NCBI RefSeq assembly: GCF_000296695.1 | Contig: NZ_BAFK01000005.1 | Location: 62,001-126,000, forward strand | Reading direction: 5' to 3' | DNA length: 64,000 nucleotides | Source of the DNA: Rheinheimera nanhaiensis E407-8 | Lineage (GTDB): Bacteria; Pseudomonadota; Gammaproteobacteria; Enterobacterales; Alteromonadaceae | Part shown: positions 63,611 through 64,000 of the stretch, piece after piece | How the letters are laid out: each line of letters opens with the position of its first letter | Numbering within the stretch: position 1 is the first letter of the stretch | Position numbers and translations under genes: made by a program | Notes under the pieces: model-generated | Seen by the model: only the letters and a program-made list of their open reading frames with translations | What the model was told of the DNA's origin: nothing | Databases searched by the model: none

Positions 63611-64000
63611 TTAAGCGTTAACACCATATTGCGCCCGGTACGCCTTCACGGCTTCCAGGTGCTGTGCCATCTCAGGCTTATCGGCCAGGTAGCTTATCAG
63701 ATCCGGTAGGCTGATAATCGAAATAACCTTGGTATTAAAGTCTCGCTCCACTTCCTGAATGGCCGACAGCTCACCCTGGCCACGCTCTTGCCTATCCAGC
63801 GCAATTAACACCCCGGTAAGCTCAGCGCCCTGCGCCTGAATAAGCGTCATCGACTCACGAATCGCAGTACCGGCGGTAATCACATCATCCACCAGCATAA
63901 TGCGGCCCTTTAGCGGCGAGCCGACTAAGTTGCCGCCCTCGCCATGGGTTTTCGCTTCTTTGCGGTTAAAACAGTACGGCACATCACGGTTATAATGATC
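63611..64000 (-). CDS. pyrE: Orotate phosphoribosyltransferase, 5' end outside window
   Basis: The C-terminal 129 codons of Pyr[23 protein letters not shown] is the catalytic-loop region, and [14 protein letters not shown] the PRPP-binding motif. It adds phosphoribose to orotate in pyrimidine synthesis. The frame stays open to the window edge. The repeat pair lies just after its stop, where an rho-independent terminator is otherwise missing. Confidence 0.95.
   Translation of the reverse strand, partial: DHYNRDVPYCFNRKEAKTHGEGGNLVGSPLKGRIMLVDDVITAGTAIRESMTLIQAQGAELTGVLIALDRQERGQGELSAIQEVERDFNTKVISIISLPDLISYLADKPEMAQHLEAVKAYRAQYGVNA

Noticed and set aside
1..64000. Prophage or transposon island
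   Set aside because: No integrase, transposase, capsid, tail or lysis genes were found on either strand; lower GC in the Rhs/array block is the only sign of possible transfer.

Overview
The window looks like chromosome of an aquatic gammaproteobacterium of the Alteromonadales/Chromatiales type (Rheinheimera, Alishewanella or Arsukibacterium would fit). This is an inference from gene content: the coaBC-dut-slmA-(dgkA)-pyrE core block, the radC/rpmB/rpmG/mutM neighbourhood, several TonB-dependent receptors, large exported peptidases (M16, S9, S10), an ArsC-ArsR/GAPDH/ArsJ arsenic operon and a PnuT/ThiK thiamine salvage operon. No rRNA, tRNA, CRISPR array, transposase, integrase or phage gene was seen.

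Layout. 1-6.3 kb: 3' end of a MetX-like hydrolase, an unrecognised 8-TM protein, a periplasmic solute-binding protein, then fbpC/fbpB. 6.4-7.5 kb: the ferric-iron binding protein fbpA behind a Fur-like box. 7.5-12.5 kb: a probable zinc-uptake locus (His-rich AztD-like lipoprotein, ZnuD-like receptor with His-rich loops, divergent MerC-like and DUF1826 genes) around two GTTATAAC palindromes. 12.5-18 kb: an exported lipase with a partner and an M16 lipoprotein peptidase. 18-25.5 kb: two complementary bacterioferritin subunits, an S10 peptidase, TerC/Alx, an AI-2E/PerM transporter and an S9 oligopeptidase. 25.6-29.8 kb: a small HTH protein and a TPP-riboswitch thiamine operon (receptor, YkoF-like protein, PnuT, kinase). 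29.9-35.6 kb: chemoreceptor, arsenic operon, CDF transporter. 35.6-39.6 kb: AT-rich spacer, then a tightly overlapping TackOD1/degenerate-GGDEF protein, processive GT2 and HlyD-like adaptor.

39.7-52.6 kb is the most unusual part. A 2383-residue exported SpvB/VCBS/Rhs protein ends in a low-GC tip with a lipase-like elbow. It overlaps a lipoprotein gene (likely immunity) and is followed on the same strand by thirteen small, divergent, secreted proteins that share one layout. Two of these are near-identical and differ by a pair of Gly/Cys exchanges. This is the best candidate for an undescribed system.

52.7-64 kb: mgtE with a structured leader, DUF432-MscS, an Omp85-like protein, mutM, rpmG/rpmB, radC, coaBC-dut-slmA, dgkA and 5'-truncated pyrE. 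Two copies of a roughly 100-nt hairpin repeat flank dgkA. Their interiors are conserved, but their terminal stems differ in sequence while still pairing. All family assignments come from reading motifs, not from database searches.
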